Shown here: piece by piece, positions 34,730 through 45,268 of the stretch | Layout of the letters: each line of letters starts with the position of its first letter | Numbering within the stretch: position 1 is the stretch's first letter | Assembly: GCF_002149015.1 (NCBI RefSeq) | Contig: NZ_NGFO01000004.1 | Coordinates: 124,001 to 188,000, forward strand | Direction: 5' to 3' | Source of the DNA: Gordonia lacunae | GTDB lineage: Bacteria; Actinomycetota; Actinomycetes; Mycobacteriales; Mycobacteriaceae | Length of the DNA stretch: 64,000 nucleotides | Position numbers and translations under genes: made by a program | Notes under the pieces: model-generated | Told to the model about the DNA's origin: nothing | The model's database searches: none | Seen by the model: only the letters and a program-made list of their open reading frames with translations

Positions 34730-35167
34730 TCAGCTGCCCTGCAGCAAAAGGTTGTCCTTGAGGAGCATGTCGGGGTCACCCACGCAGAACGCGCGAACCA
34801 ACAGGTAACTGTTGGGGTTGCTCTTGACCAGTTCCTTGCCGTGCCGGTCCGCGAACGCGGTGATCGTGGCGATCTGCTCGGAATCGGTGAGCGACAGATA
34901 GGTGCCGCAGGTCATCTCGTCCGGGTCGGTCGCCGCACCCGCCTGCGGCGGAACCCCCACCGGCGGCCGGGTGGTCCGGCTGGTCGGGGCGGGAGCAGTC
35001 GTGGTCGTCGCGGTCGAGGTCACTGCGGATTCAGTTGTCTTCTGGGCGATCGGCGAGACCTCGGGGACAGCGGTCCCCGAGGTCTCGGTGGCACACGCGG
35101 CCGTGATCAGCACGGCCGCAATCACTCCGATCAGACCCACGCCGGTGGTGCGGCGGGCGTCGATCAT
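34730..35167 (-). CDS. Small lipoprotein with C-terminal alpha domain
   Basis: A 145-residue protein: signal peptide with lipobox ITAACA (Cys about 25), a Thr/Pro-rich linker, and a C-terminal domain with one pair of Cys (EMTCGTYLSL, VRAFCVGDP) of helical character, similar in outline to small DUF732-like mycobacterial exported domains. Function unknown. It starts ten bases after the stop of the SDR gene and is therefore probably transcribed with it. Confidence 0.7.
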   Translation of the reverse strand: MIDARRTTGVGLIGVIAAVLITAACATETSGTAVPEVSPIAQKTTESAVTSTATTTTAPAPTSRTTRPPVGVPPQAGAATDPDEMTCGTYLSLTDSEQIATITAFADRHGKELVKSNPNSYLLVRAFCVGDPDMLLKDNLLLQGS

Positions 35168-35176
35168 GGCTGTTGA

Positions 35177-35956
35177 CTACTTCGGTGGCATCCGGATGCC
35201 ACCGTCGACGCGGATGACCTCGGCGTTCATGTAGCTGTTGGTGACCAGCTCGACGACCATGGAGGCGAGCTCGTCCGGCGCGCCCAGACGGTGCGGGAAC
35301 AGGACCGACTCGCCGAGCTTGGCCTTGAACGCCTCGGCCGATTCGCCCTCACCGTAGATCGGGGTGTCGATCAGACCGGGGGCGATGGTGTTGACGCGGA
35401 TGCCCACCGCCGCCAGGTCGCGCGCGACCGGGAGGGTCATGCCGACCACGCCACCCTTCGACGACGAGTACGACGCCTGACCGATCTGGCCGTCGAAGGC
35501 CGCGACACTGGCCATGTTGACGATCGCACCCCGCTCGCCGTGGGCGTCGAGCGGCTCGTTACGGCTCATCGCGGTGGCGGCGAGACGGATGCAGTCGAAG
35601 GTGCCGACCAGGTTGATCGCGATGACCTTCTTGTAGGCGTCCAGGTTGTGCGCCGAGCCGAACTCGCCGTCGCGGCCGATGGTGCGCTGGGCCCAGCCGA
35701 TACCGGCCGAGTTGACCAGCGCGCGCAGCGGGCCGAGTTCGGTGGCCGCGTTGACGGCGGCTTCGATCTGTTCGGTGGAGGTCACGTCGACGGCGACGAA
35801 CTGACCGCCGATCTCCTTGGCGAGTTCCTCACCCTTGTCCGCGTTGAGGTCGGCGACGATGACCTTCGCACCCTTGGCCGCCAGCTGGCGAGCCGCAGCT
35901 GCGCCGATACCCGACGCGCCACCTGTGACGATTGCACTAGCTCCATTGATATCCAC
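35177..35956 (-). CDS. SDR oxidoreductase, 3-hydroxyacyl-CoA dehydrogenase type (HSD10-like)
   Basis: A 259-residue short-chain dehydrogenase: [18 protein letters not shown]-binding motif, NSAGIG, catalytic Ser/Tyr/Lys in [20 protein letters not shown] followed by KGG, and APGLIDTP. It matches the type-10 hydroxysteroid / 3-hydroxyacyl-CoA dehydrogenase subgroup used in branched-chain or fatty acid beta-oxidation. GTG 35956 starts the conserved [13 protein letters not shown]. It follows the VanW gene on the same strand and precedes the lipoprotein gene. Confidence 0.85.
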   Translation of the reverse strand: MDINGASAIVTGGASGIGAAAARQLAAKGAKVIVADLNADKGEELAKEIGGQFVAVDVTSTEQIEAAVNAATELGPLRALVNSAGIGWAQRTIGRDGEFGSAHNLDAYKKVIAINLVGTFDCIRLAATAMSRNEPLDAHGERGAIVNMASVAAFDGQIGQASYSSSKGGVVGMTLPVARDLAAVGIRVNTIAPGLIDTPIYGEGESAEAFKAKLGESVLFPHRLGAPDELASMVVELVTNSYMNAEVIRVDGGIRMPPK

Positions 35957-36019
35957 GACTCGGAGCCTATCGAGCGTTCTATCGCCCGGTAAAGCCCCTC
36001 CGCGAAACACCCCTCGGGG

Positions 36020-37717
36020 TCAGACGCACTTCACGATCGGCTCGGGTGCATAACGGACGGTACGGGTGGACCGGTCGATCTCCCGGCCGGTCCGCGCGTC
36101 CTTGATGATGCGGGTATCCGACGTCGTGAAACCCTTGCTCCCACTGCTGGGGATGCAGTCGTCGCCGCGGGGGACGCGGACCCGCTGCGGATCGGTCGTC
36201 GCGAACCGTTCCCCAGTCACCGACTCGACCTCGAATGCCTTGGTGCCCCACAACCTCACGGTCACCGACGAGGGCGACCAGCTGGTCTCGATCAGGACGC
36301 CGTGCCGCGTGTTGTTGCGGAACTTCAGGTCGATGGCTCCCTCGAAGACCGTCGCCTCCCGCGCTTCGGGGTACCGCGAGATGTAGTACGCGTGCTCGGT
36401 GTGGTCGACATCCTCGAGCCCGGCGAAGTACGCCGCGTTGTACAGGGTCGTCGCGAACTGGGAGATGCCGCCGCCGACCGCATTCGACGCCCGCCCATGG
36501 TCGATGATCGTCGACTCGACGTACCCCTGTTCCGATCCGCGCGGCCCGGTGTGTCCATTGAGCGAGAAGACCTTTCCGGGCAGGACGAGCGCCCCGTCGA
36601 CCTCTGCGGCGACGAGTCGGATGTTCTCGCCGGAGGCGCTCGAGAAGCCACCCGTGGTGTATTCACTGATCAGTTCCGTGACGCCGAGCTTGCGGGCGGC
36701 GTCGGTCGTGAGCTTCGGCTCCACCTCGTCGTAGACGACGTCGACCGTGCGGTCGCCGCCGTCGGCCGCCGCGCTCGTCGCGAGGGCCGCCAGGGTCTTG
36801 GGCCAGTTGATCGATGCGCCGTCGACCCCGGGCACCACCGCCGGACGGCCGGACGCGAGGCTGAACGTCGCACTGACCGGGGCCCGTTGCGAGGGATCGA
36901 GGTCGGGGGCGAGGAGCTCGCGGGCCGCCTTCTCGTCGGCTCGCGGGGTGAGTCCGCCGCGTCCGTCGGGACCGAAGGTCAGCATCGACGCGAGGTCGCC
37001 CGCCGGTACCTCGACCGTCCGTTTCCGCCGATCGGTGAGACGTACGGGAGCCGACGTCACGCGTTCGGCCGGCCCGGCGACGGTTGCGGCCACGACCTCG
37101 GCGCTGACGGTCGGCGCGAAGGGTTCCATCGGCAGGTCGACGGGTGCGCCGTCGAGCCACCGGTCGATGAGGGTGGCGGCCGCCGCGTCCCGGGCGATGC
37201 GTTCGCCCGCTGCGGGTTGGTCCCCGACCGGCGCGGTTCCGTCGTAATGCACGCCGCCTTCGACGGCGGCCTTCTCGAGAGACGCCCGCTGCACATCGAG
37301 GGCGGCGTTCATCGCGGTTCGATCCAGGGTGACGACCGGTTCGACGTCGGCGTCGCGGCCGAACAGCGCGGCCAGGCGGACGAGCGGATTGCGCGGCTGC
37401 TCGAGCAGGCGTGCACGCGTCGCGTCGGCGTCGAAGGCGAGTCCGAGGTCAGCCGGGGCGACCTCGGCCGACCCCTCCGGCGTCCGCAGGACGACCGGCT
37501 GCGTCGACCGCGCAGTCAATTCGTCGAGAACGGGAGTGAGCTGAGCAGAGTCACGACCGCCTGCATCGATCCCGCCGACGACGGCGTTGCGAGCGGAGTC
37601 GGAGCGGGTGGCCACGAATTCGGCGGCGAGGACGAGCGTGATCACTGCGACGACGGCGAGCACTGCGCGGAGCGCGGATCGTGCTCGGCGAGAGCCTGGG
37701 GTCACAACTCCATCCAT
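36020..37717 (-). CDS. VanW-family exported protein with YoaR-like domains
   Basis: A 565-residue protein with an N-terminal membrane anchor (LRAVLAVVAVITLVLAAEFV), two putative peptidoglycan-binding (YoaR-like) modules at about 60-330, and a C-terminal VanW domain (ELISEYTTGG, GKVFSLNGHTGPR, GGGISQFATTLYNAAYFAG, EAREATVFEGAIDLKFRNNT). It probably acts in the cell wall; mechanism unknown. The domain order and length match actinobacterial VanW proteins. Confidence 0.88.
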   Translation of the reverse strand: MDGVVTPGSRRARSALRAVLAVVAVITLVLAAEFVATRSDSARNAVVGGIDAGGRDSAQLTPVLDELTARSTQPVVLRTPEGSAEVAPADLGLAFDADATRARLLEQPRNPLVRLAALFGRDADVEPVVTLDRTAMNAALDVQRASLEKAAVEGGVHYDGTAPVGDQPAAGERIARDAAAATLIDRWLDGAPVDLPMEPFAPTVSAEVVAATVAGPAERVTSAPVRLTDRRKRTVEVPAGDLASMLTFGPDGRGGLTPRADEKAARELLAPDLDPSQRAPVSATFSLASGRPAVVPGVDGASINWPKTLAALATSAAADGGDRTVDVVYDEVEPKLTTDAARKLGVTELISEYTTGGFSSASGENIRLVAAEVDGALVLPGKVFSLNGHTGPRGSEQGYVESTIIDHGRASNAVGGGISQFATTLYNAAYFAGLEDVDHTEHAYYISRYPEAREATVFEGAIDLKFRNNTRHGVLIETSWSPSSVTVRLWGTKAFEVESVTGERFATTDPQRVRVPRGDDCIPSSGSKGFTTSDTRIIKDARTGREIDRSTRTVRYAPEPIVKCV

Positions 37718-38023
37718 CGTGGCTGGCAGCTGGGCCGTACTGACGACTGGTCCGATCAGGGGGTGGCCGCAGAACTACGGTCGGGAAAGTAGGCGCTCCG
37801 GCCGAGCTGTCGGGTCGGGGGTCTGACAGCGCAGCCGGAGCTATAGACATATTTACGCTACTTTTCGGCCGGAGGCATCCCCGGGAGGCCGATTCTGTCG
37901 AATATGTGACGAAGTACCCCCATTCGTCCCACGAAAGTGAGACGGATCGACTGATCAGTCGCCGATCCGTCCCACTTGTCGGGATCCCGGGGCCACATCG
38001 CGTTCGATGCGGCCCCGGCCCGA
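37718..38023. other. Intergenic region between VanW and fadA2
   Basis: 306 bases without a credible gene. It contains a fadA2 terminator-like hairpin (37935-37977) and an AT-richer stretch around 37840-37862 (ctatagacatatttacgcta) that could be the promoter of the VanW gene. Confidence 0.6.
37935..37977. terminator. Terminator-like hairpin after fadA2
   Basis: Arms AAGTGAGACGGATCG (37935-37949) and CGATCCGTCCCACTT (37963-37977) pair over 15 positions with one mismatch; the loop contains the palindrome ACTGATCAGT. It lies 47 bases after the fadA2 stop on the minus strand. Confidence 0.65.
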
Positions 38024-39355
38024 TCAGCCCTCGATGATCGCGGTGACGCCCTGCCCGCCGGCGGCACAGATCGAGATCAATGCGCGACCGCCACCGTTCT
38101 CCTTGATCTGCTTGGCCGCCTGCGCGACGATCCGTCCACCGGTGGCGGCGAACGGGTGGCCCGCGGCCAGCGACGAGCCGTGGACGTTGAGCTTGCTGCG
38201 ATCGATCGAACCCAGCGCGGAGTCGAGGCCGAGGCGCTCCTTGCAGTACTCCTCGGACTCCCATGCCTGCAGGGTGGCGAGGACCACCGACGCGAACGCC
38301 TCGTGGATCTCGTAGAAGTCGAAGTCCTGCAGAGTGAGCCCGTTGCGGGCGAGCAGACGCGGCACGGCGTACGTCGGGGCCATCAGCAACCCGTCGGGAC
38401 CGTTGACGTAATCGACCGCGGCGGTCTCACTGTCGACGAAGTAGGCGAGCACCGGCAGTCCGCGGTCGGCGGCCCACTCGTCGCTGGCGAGCAGCACGGT
38501 CGACGCGCCGTCGGTCAACGGCGTCGAGTTGCCCGCGGTCATGGTCGCGTCGCCCAGGGAGACACCGAAGACGGGCTTGAGCTTGGCGAGCTTCTCCGCG
38601 GTGGAATCGCCGCGCAGGTTCTGGTCGCGGGTCAGGCCCAGGAACGGGGTGATCAGGTCGTCGAAGAAGCCGGAGTCGTACGCGGCGGCCATGTTCTGGT
38701 GGCTGCGCGCGGCGAGCTCGTCCTGATCGGCGCGCTTGATGCCGAACTCCTTCGCCGTGACGGCGGCGTGCTCACCCATCGACATGCCGGTGCGGGGCTC
38801 GCCGTTGCGCGGGATCTCGATGCCGAGTTTGGTCAGCAACTTCGCCGCACCGAGGAGCTGGTCCTTGGTGCTGCGGGCCCGATTGACCTCGAGCAGCTGA
38901 CGCCGCAGGCCCTCGCCGACCGCGATCGGAGCGTCGGAGGTGGTGTCGACGCCGCCGCCGATCGCGGCGTCGTAGCGGCCACGGGCGATGCCGTCGGCGA
39001 CCGTCGTGATGGCCTGCAGCCCGGTGCCGCACGCCTGCTGGATGTCGAAGGCGGGCGTGTACGGCGACAGGGCCGAGCCCAGCACCGACTCGCGGATGAG
39101 ATTGAAATCACGCGCGTGTTTGAGGACCGCGCCGCCGGCGACCATGCCGAGCTGCTCGCCCTGCAGGCTGAAGCGACTCACCAGGCCGTCGAGTGCGGCG
39201 GTGAACATCTCCTGGTTGCTGACCTTCGCGTACGCCTTGTCCTGACGTGCGAACGGGATGCGGTTGCCACCGAGGATCGCGACAGGACGGTCGGTGCGGG
39301 TACCGCGCTTGTCGTCGGCGGACTTCTTCGCTGCGGGGTTGGACTGTTCGGCCAC
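38024..39355 (-). CDS. fadA2: Acetyl-CoA acyltransferase, FadA2 homologue
   Basis: A 443-residue thiolase, close to the 440 residues of mycobacterial FadA2. Active-site Cys lies in [20 protein letters not shown], the second loop is [20 protein letters not shown] (His), and the C-terminal Cys is in [12 protein letters not shown]. Catalyses the thiolytic last step of beta-oxidation. GTG 39355 is the start. It is divergent from fabG4, and the TTAC-N6-GTAA palindrome lies between the two genes. Confidence 0.93.
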   Translation of the reverse strand: MAEQSNPAAKKSADDKRGTRTDRPVAILGGNRIPFARQDKAYAKVSNQEMFTAALDGLVSRFSLQGEQLGMVAGGAVLKHARDFNLIRESVLGSALSPYTPAFDIQQACGTGLQAITTVADGIARGRYDAAIGGGVDTTSDAPIAVGEGLRRQLLEVNRARSTKDQLLGAAKLLTKLGIEIPRNGEPRTGMSMGEHAAVTAKEFGIKRADQDELAARSHQNMAAAYDSGFFDDLITPFLGLTRDQNLRGDSTAEKLAKLKPVFGVSLGDATMTAGNSTPLTDGASTVLLASDEWAADRGLPVLAYFVDSETAAVDYVNGPDGLLMAPTYAVPRLLARNGLTLQDFDFYEIHEAFASVVLATLQAWESEEYCKERLGLDSALGSIDRSKLNVHGSSLAAGHPFAATGGRIVAQAAKQIKENGGGRALISICAAGGQGVTAIIEG

Positions 39356-39397
39356 GTCGATCTCCCAAGGGTCGGGTGCGATATCTATAGCGTATTC

Positions 39398-39411
39398 TTA
39401 CTCATCAGTAA
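39398..39411. promoter_or_regulatory. TTAC-N6-GTAA palindrome between fadA2 and fabG4
   Basis: TTACTCATCAGTAA, extended by C and G to CTTACT/AGTAAG arms around CATC, lies 43 bases from the fadA2 start and 35 bases from the fabG4 start. It can control both divergent genes. Confidence 0.7.
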
Positions 39412-39445
39412 GTTCGTTGTCGAACGACAGTCAGAGGAGATCAAC

Positions 39446-40810
39446 GTGGCCGCCAACGGAAACACTGGCCTGTACTCGAGCTTCGTCCATTCCGCGCCCG
39501 GCGCATTCATCGCCAAACAGGCCGGACTTCCCGTCCCGCCGCCGCTGCGGCGCTACAAGGCCTCCGAGCCGCCGCTGCCCGGTCCGGTGCTGCTCGGCGG
39601 GTCCGGCCGCCTCGTCGAACCGCTCCGCGAGATGCTCTCGACCGAGGACTACGACCTCATCCAGAACGCCACGACCGGCCGCAGCGCCGACAAGTACGGC
39701 GGCCTGGTCTTCGACGCGACCGGCATCACCTCCCCCGGTGAGCTGCGTCAGCTCTTCGAGTTCTTCCAGCCGGCGATGCGATCGACCGCGGCCTGCGCGC
39801 GGTTCCTGGTCATCGGCACGACGCCGGAGCTGGTCACCGACCCGTCCGAGCGCGTCGCGCAGCGTGCGCTCGAGGGCTTCACCCGCTCGCTCGGCAAGGA
39901 ACTCCTGAAGGGGTCCACCGTCCAGCTCGTCTACGTCTCCCCCGAAGCCAAGACCGGTCTGACCGGTCTCGAGTCGACCGTGCGCTTCGTGCTGTCGGCG
40001 AAGTCGGCCTTCGTCGACGCCCAGGTCATCCGGGTCGGCGGGGCCGACGCGACCGCACCGAAGAACTGGGACCGCCCGCTCGAGGGCAAGGTCGCCGTCG
40101 TCACCGGCGCCGCACGCGGCATCGGCGCGACCATTGCCGAGGTCCTGTCCCGCGACGGCGCCCACGTGATCGCCGCCGACGTCCCGCAGGCCGGAGACGC
40201 GCTGTCGGAGACGGCCAACAAGGTCGGCGGCACCGCCTTCCCGCTCGACGTCACCGCCGCCGACGCCGGCGCCAAGCTGGCCGAGCACGCCCTCGAGCGT
40301 CACGGCGGCATCGACATCATCGTGAACAACGCCGGCATCACCCGCGACAAACTGCTCGCCAACATGGACGACTCCCGCTGGGACGCGGTCATCGCGGTCA
40401 ACCTCATCGCACCGCAGACCCTCGTCGAGACCCTGCTCGAGAAGGGCGCGCTGCGCGAGGGCGGCGCCGTCGTCGATGTGTCGTCGATCGCCGGCATCGC
40501 GGGCAACCGCGGCCAGACCAACTACGGCGCCTCGAAGGCCGGTGTGATCGGTCTCGTCGACGCCTACGCGCCGATCCTGGCCGAGAAGGGCATCACCATC
40601 AACGCGGTGGCACCCGGCTTCATCGAAACCAAGATGACCGCGGCCATCCCGCTGGCCACCCGCGAGGCCGGGCGTCTGATGAGCTCGCTGCAGCAGGGCG
40701 GCCAGACCGTCGACGTCGCCGAAACCGTCGCCTACTTCGCCAACCCGGCGAGCAATGCCATCACCGGCAACGTGGTCCGCGTCTGCGGCCAGGGATTCCT
40801 GGGGGCCTGA
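39446..40810 (+). CDS. fabG4: 3-oxoacyl reductase FabG4 (long form)
   Basis: A 454-residue protein, the length of mycobacterial FabG4, made of an N-terminal flavodoxin-like domain lacking catalytic residues (1-200) and a C-terminal SDR domain ([64 protein letters not shown]). It reduces 3-oxoacyl-CoA with NADH in beta-oxidation or chain elongation. GTG 39446 follows AGAGGAGAT. It overlaps htdX by one base (TGATG), a coupled arrangement also seen in mycobacteria. Confidence 0.95.
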   Translation: MAANGNTGLYSSFVHSAPGAFIAKQAGLPVPPPLRRYKASEPPLPGPVLLGGSGRLVEPLREMLSTEDYDLIQNATTGRSADKYGGLVFDATGITSPGELRQLFEFFQPAMRSTAACARFLVIGTTPELVTDPSERVAQRALEGFTRSLGKELLKGSTVQLVYVSPEAKTGLTGLESTVRFVLSAKSAFVDAQVIRVGGADATAPKNWDRPLEGKVAVVTGAARGIGATIAEVLSRDGAHVIAADVPQAGDALSETANKVGGTAFPLDVTAADAGAKLAEHALERHGGIDIIVNNAGITRDKLLANMDDSRWDAVIAVNLIAPQTLVETLLEKGALREGGAVVDVSSIAGIAGNRGQTNYGASKAGVIGLVDAYAPILAEKGITINAVAPGFIETKMTAAIPLATREAGRLMSSLQQGGQTVDVAETVAYFANPASNAITGNVVRVCGQGFLGA

Positions 40811-41712
40811 TGGCGAAGACGATCACCCTCCCCGCCGCACCCGGCACCGCCGAGCTGTACGGCAAGGCGGTCACCGCGCTGCTGCCCGGTATCGGCAAAC
40901 CGCCGCGGGTTCCGGCCGACGCCACCGCACCCGAGACGCGCTACCGGCTCGACGGTGTGCGCGTGGATTCGGCTGCACTGCAGGCGTATTGTCACGCGAC
41001 CGGGCAGCGCTTCGGCGACACCCTGCCGCTGACGTACCCGTTCGTGCTGCAGTTCCCGGTCGTCATGAAGCTCATGACGTCCGACGAATTCCCGTTCGGC
41101 GCCGTCGGTTCGGTGCACATGACGAACACGATCGAACGCAAGCGGCCCATCGAGGCCGGTGAGCCGCTCGACATCGTGACGCACGCGGAGAACCTCCGCG
41201 AGCACCGCAAAGGCATCCTGATCGACGTCGTCAGCGAGATCAGCGTCGGGTCGGAACTGGTCACCACCCAGACGGCGACGTTCCTCAAGCAGCAGCGCAC
41301 CAGCCTGTCCGACGAACCGCGCGGTCCCGAACCGAAGTCGAAGACCCCGCCGCCGCCGGACGCGATCCTGGCCGTCGACCTCAAGCGGATACGCGAGTAC
41401 GCGGCCGCCTCGGGCGACCGCAACCCGATCCACATGGGCAACCTGCCGGCCAAGGCATTCGGCTTCCCCAAGGCGATCGCCCACGGGATGTGGAGTGCCG
41501 CAGCCGCCGTCGCGAACGTCGAGGCCCAGCTGCCCGACGCGGTGACCTACGACGTCAAGTTCGGCAAGCCGATCCTGTTGCCGGCCAAGGTGAACCTCTA
41601 CACCCGCCGGATCGACGGCGGCAGTGGTGAGAGCAAGGGCAGCTTCGACATCGCGATCCGCGACCGTCGCAAGGGATTCCCGCACCTCACCGCGACGACG
41701 CGCGAGGGCTGA
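40810..41712 (+). CDS. htdX: 3-hydroxyacyl-thioester dehydratase HtdX, MaoC family
   Basis: A 300-residue double hotdog protein. The catalytic Asp/His motif is in YAAASGDRNPIHMGN (D and H), followed by AFGFPKAIAHGMWSAAA. It hydrates or dehydrates enoyl/3-hydroxyacyl-CoA. It starts at the A of the fabG4 stop TGATG. It is convergent with hsdR; a large hairpin (41730-41797) lies between. Confidence 0.9.
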   Translation: MAKTITLPAAPGTAELYGKAVTALLPGIGKPPRVPADATAPETRYRLDGVRVDSAALQAYCHATGQRFGDTLPLTYPFVLQFPVVMKLMTSDEFPFGAVGSVHMTNTIERKRPIEAGEPLDIVTHAENLREHRKGILIDVVSEISVGSELVTTQTATFLKQQRTSLSDEPRGPEPKSKTPPPPDAILAVDLKRIREYAAASGDRNPIHMGNLPAKAFGFPKAIAHGMWSAAAAVANVEAQLPDAVTYDVKFGKPILLPAKVNLYTRRIDGGSGESKGSFDIAIRDRRKGFPHLTATTREG

Positions 41713-41729
41713 GGGGCTTTCGCATTTCG

Positions 41730-41797
41730 CTCCCGCGGTCACGTTTCCGTCCCGCTGATTGGATCCGATCAGCGGATAGGAAGCGGGACCGCGGGAG
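41730..41797. terminator. Large bidirectional hairpin between htdX and hsdR
   Basis: Outer arms CTCCCGCGGTC (41730-41740) and GACCGCGGGAG (41787-41797); inner arms CCGCTGAT (41752-41759) and ATCAGCGG (41768-41775) form a nested second stem. It separates the fatty-acid genes from the defence island and probably terminates both transcripts. Confidence 0.75.
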
Positions 41798-41821
41798 TGT
41801 TTGTGTTGCAATGCTTTTCCG

Positions 41822-44800
41822 CTACGCCGACTGCCCGCCCGCCTCGTCGAACCCTTCGATGATCTGGACGAGCCGTGACAACCTGTCCATGTCGAAGACC
41901 TGGTCCGGCCCCTGCGGCGCCTTGTCGATGAACGGCGGGTCGTACAGTTTGCCCGGCTCCATCGACCCGTTGCGGGTCAGGTAGTCGACGATGAGCCCGA
42001 CAAAGTCGATCTGGTCGGCGGTCGCGTTGGTTTCGGCGAGGAACGCCGTGAAGCGTTCATTGACTGCCTGTCTGTCGAGCCCGACGAGTGACCGGATGAA
42101 CTTCGGTAGGCCTTGAGCTTCGGCGATGGCCTGCTGGAGCTCCTCGGGAGAGCCCGCGCCGCTGCGTCCAAGCAGTTCTTGCAGCGAGTCGAGGTCGCTC
42201 TGGGTCAACGGTTTCCCGGTCCGAAGCTTCTGCAAGGCAAGATTGTCCGGTTGGTACCGGAGGTAGTCGCGGATCTTCGCGGTGAACCGTTCCTTGTCGG
42301 TGCCGGTGCGCATGATCGGCATGTCGACTTCTTCGACGTCGCCGACGAAGGTGTCGGTGAGTTCCGTGTAGACGATCGGCTGTTTGGTCTTCTCCAGCAG
42401 GCCGACGAGCGACCGGATCTCTTTGCGCACGTCCTCGAGCATCTCTGGCGTGACGTCGACCCACCATTCGTCGGACGCGACTTCGCGCAACAGCGCTTCC
42501 TTGCTCTTGATCTTCGGAATTGTCAGCTGCTCGAGCAGGCCGTCCGCGATCTCCCGGACCCGGTCCCGGCGTCGCGAGAACTCGGTCTCGTCCCCTTCGA
42601 TGACCGCGAGTTGGCCGCTGAGAACGATCAAGTCGAAACGTTTGGCCATCTCATCGGTGTCACGGATGGTGGTGGGCAGATCAGCGAGGTTGTCGACGAT
42701 CTCGCGGACCTTGGGCTCCGACAACGACTCCCACTGCGAACGATCGCGGTAGGTCTCGACCTGACGACGCCGTGGCCGCACGAGGAAGTTGTCCAAGTTC
42801 ATCGACTGAACATGTCGGTGGAGACCGTCGGCAACGTCGTCTCGAAGGGCGGGATAGCTGTGCGACCGGTCGAGCGCGAAGACGATGTCGGTGCGCTTCT
42901 CGAAGAGCTTCTGCGACAAGCTCTTGGCGATGGTTCCCTCAGCTGCCTCCGGGTGCGCACCGAAGAATTCGACATTGCCGCACAGGTCGAAGATGAAGAA
43001 GTCGTTCTTGTCCTGGTCAGGTCCGTAGAGGCCGGGCCGTAATCGGGTTCCCCGGCCCACCATCTGCCAGAACTTTGTCTTGGACCTGACCGGCTTGAAG
43101 AAAACGAGGTTCACGACCTCGGGGACGTCGATGCCTGTGTCCAGCATGTCGACCGAGATGGCGATGTGCGGCTCTGCCTCCGGCTGCGAGAACCGATCGA
43201 TCAGGTCTTGACCGTGCGACACCGAGTGGGTGATCACCGCCGCGAAGGTCCCTTTGTACTGGGGATAACTGACGTCGAAGCGTTGGGCGATGAAATCGGC
43301 GTGGCGCTGGTTCTTGGCGAAGATGATCGTCTTGCCGAGCCGGTCGCCGCCCGCGACTTTGTGCCCCTTCGTCATGAGCACTTCGAGCGCCTTGTCGACG
43401 GTGTCGGTGTTGAACAACCACTTGTTGACGGCCTCGGCGTCGACGGCATCAGGGTACTCATCGTCGGCGGCATCAAGCTCCCAGTCCTGGGCCTCCCAGC
43501 GCTTCTTCTCTTCCTCGGAAAGGTCGTCGTACTTGATGCCCTGCCGCTGAAAGCCGAGAGGCACGTCGACGGCTCGCGGTGGCACGAGGTAGCCATCCTT
43601 GATGGCCTCTTCGAGCTCGTAATCATCCGTAGGGACCCCGGTTTCGAGCCCGAACAGCTGAAAGGTGTTGAAGTCGACGTCGTCCTTGGGGGTGGCAGTG
43701 AGGCCCAAGAGGAATGAGTCGAAGTACTCGAAGATGCGGCGGTACTTCTGGTACACGGATCGGTGGGCCTCGTCGATGACGATGAGGTCGAAGTACCCGG
43801 GACCGAAACGGCGACGGCCGTCGTCGACCTCGTTGATCAGGCCCATCATCGTCGGGTAGGTCGACATGTAGACGCGTCCGTCGGTGTTCTTGTCGGTCAA
43901 CAGGTTCACCGGCGGGGCCTCGGGTAGGAAGGTCTTGTAGGCATTCACCGCCTGCTTGACCAGCGCAACTCGGTCGGCGAGGAACAGGATGCGCTTCGCC
44001 CAGTTGGCGCGCATCAACATGTCAGAGAGTGCGATGACCGTGCGCGTCTTGCCAGACCCGGTCGCCATCACCAGAAGGGCGGACCGCTGACGCTCGTTCT
44101 CGAATCTGTCGGTGACACGTCTGATCGCTCGTGTCTGGTAGTGACGTTCGACGATCGAAGTAGGGACGTCGATGTCGGCGAGCTTCTTGCGCGAGGTTCG
44201 TCGCTGGATCTCGAGTTCGAGTTCATCGCGCGTGTAGAAGCCCTCGACGAGTCGCGGTGGCGAGTTGAGGTCGTCATGGAGGTAGATCTCGAAACCATTG
44301 GTATAGAAGATGATCGGTCGACGCCCGGTCATCGCCTCCAGGCAGTCCGCATAGAGCTTGGCCTGATGTTTGCCGGCGCCGGCATCTGTGGACGTTCGCT
44401 TGGCTTCGACGACGGCGAGCGGCAATCCGTCGGTTCCCCACAGAACGTAGTCGGCATACCCGGCTTTGCCGTCAGGCATACCGGTCACCGGGTACTCGCG
44501 GTCGCGCGTTTCGGTCAGGGGCCAGCCCGCCTCGTGCAGCATCAGGTCGATGATGTCGCTGCGAGTTTGGGCTTCGTTGTAGTCGTGGGTATCCGGATGC
44601 GGGGCGGCCGCGTCCTTGGCTGCCGCGACCTGGGCTCGCAAGGTCGCAACGAGTTCCTCGAGCGTGGCTTTCTCTGCGTCCGCGGCCTTGAGCTGGTCGT
44701 CGCGGGCGGTGAGTTGAGCTGTCAGGTCTGCACGCTGCTCGACGGCGCGTGCGAGCTCGAGATCTTTCTGTTCCAGCTGCGCGTTCAACTGCTGCAGCTG

Positions 44801-45268
44801 GGCAACCGTCTTGGCGACGCCTGGACCTCCGCCGGGCTTGGGGAGCCGCTCGCGGTCGATCTGCGTCGTGGCTGACGGCTTCGACTCGGGATTTGTTGCA
44901 TACTCGCGCGCCAGCCACGACAGGATGTGGAACAGCTCCCCCAGCACGCGGAGGCCGAATTCCTTGCTGACGGGCCGGTCGTCGTGGACTGCGTGGTTGC
45001 CGCTCTTCCGGATGAGGTTCATCTTCGGGAACAGCTGCGGCGGCAACAATCGCTGGAAGGCCGGCTCATGGATTCGTGCGGACAGGTCGTCTCTGTATGG
45101 AGCCTGCAGGTGGTGCGCGGTGTAGAGCCACTTGACCGTCGACTCGAGGGTGCGCCGCGCGTAGAAGCAGGTGGTGCGGGCATCGAACAGCGCGTCACGC
45201 TCCGCGCTCTTGGCGCTGGCGTAGATCTGCGGCCACTCGGCCTGCAGGAAGTCGAAGTTGCCTGCCAT
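41822..45268 (-). CDS. hsdR: Type I restriction enzyme, HsdR subunit
   Basis: A 1148-residue protein. Residues 1-140 form a DUF4145-like helical domain, then a long coiled-coil (about 155-240), an HSDR_N nuclease domain with YADYVLWG and VVEAKRT (D...E-x-K) at about 290-320, and SF2 motor motifs MATGSGKTRT, LIVIDEAHRSV, TATPKDDVDF and FWQMVGRGTRLRPG, followed by the EcoEI R C-terminal domain. It is the motor and nuclease of a type I restriction complex; it needs HsdM and HsdS. ATG 45268 follows AAGGAGGCAGCG. It is encoded separately from hsdM/hsdS, downstream of the mcrBC and GTPase genes. Confidence 0.93.
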   Translation of the reverse strand: MAGNFDFLQAEWPQIYASAKSAERDALFDARTTCFYARRTLESTVKWLYTAHHLQAPYRDDLSARIHEPAFQRLLPPQLFPKMNLIRKSGNHAVHDDRPVSKEFGLRVLGELFHILSWLAREYATNPESKPSATTQIDRERLPKPGGGPGVAKTVAQLQQLNAQLEQKDLELARAVEQRADLTAQLTARDDQLKAADAEKATLEELVATLRAQVAAAKDAAAPHPDTHDYNEAQTRSDIIDLMLHEAGWPLTETRDREYPVTGMPDGKAGYADYVLWGTDGLPLAVVEAKRTSTDAGAGKHQAKLYADCLEAMTGRRPIIFYTNGFEIYLHDDLNSPPRLVEGFYTRDELELEIQRRTSRKKLADIDVPTSIVERHYQTRAIRRVTDRFENERQRSALLVMATGSGKTRTVIALSDMLMRANWAKRILFLADRVALVKQAVNAYKTFLPEAPPVNLLTDKNTDGRVYMSTYPTMMGLINEVDDGRRRFGPGYFDLIVIDEAHRSVYQKYRRIFEYFDSFLLGLTATPKDDVDFNTFQLFGLETGVPTDDYELEEAIKDGYLVPPRAVDVPLGFQRQGIKYDDLSEEEKKRWEAQDWELDAADDEYPDAVDAEAVNKWLFNTDTVDKALEVLMTKGHKVAGGDRLGKTIIFAKNQRHADFIAQRFDVSYPQYKGTFAAVITHSVSHGQDLIDRFSQPEAEPHIAISVDMLDTGIDVPEVVNLVFFKPVRSKTKFWQMVGRGTRLRPGLYGPDQDKNDFFIFDLCGNVEFFGAHPEAAEGTIAKSLSQKLFEKRTDIVFALDRSHSYPALRDDVADGLHRHVQSMNLDNFLVRPRRRQVETYRDRSQWESLSEPKVREIVDNLADLPTTIRDTDEMAKRFDLIVLSGQLAVIEGDETEFSRRRDRVREIADGLLEQLTIPKIKSKEALLREVASDEWWVDVTPEMLEDVRKEIRSLVGLLEKTKQPIVYTELTDTFVGDVEEVDMPIMRTGTDKERFTAKIRDYLRYQPDNLALQKLRTGKPLTQSDLDSLQELLGRSGAGSPEELQQAIAEAQGLPKFIRSLVGLDRQAVNERFTAFLAETNATADQIDFVGLIVDYLTRNGSMEPGKLYDPPFIDKAPQGPDQVFDMDRLSRLVQIIEGFDEAGGQSA

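Noticed and set aside
37718..38023. Possible short gene in the VanW-fadA2 gap
   Set aside because: Only short frames without ribosome site or domain; the region is explained by a terminator hairpin and a promoter.
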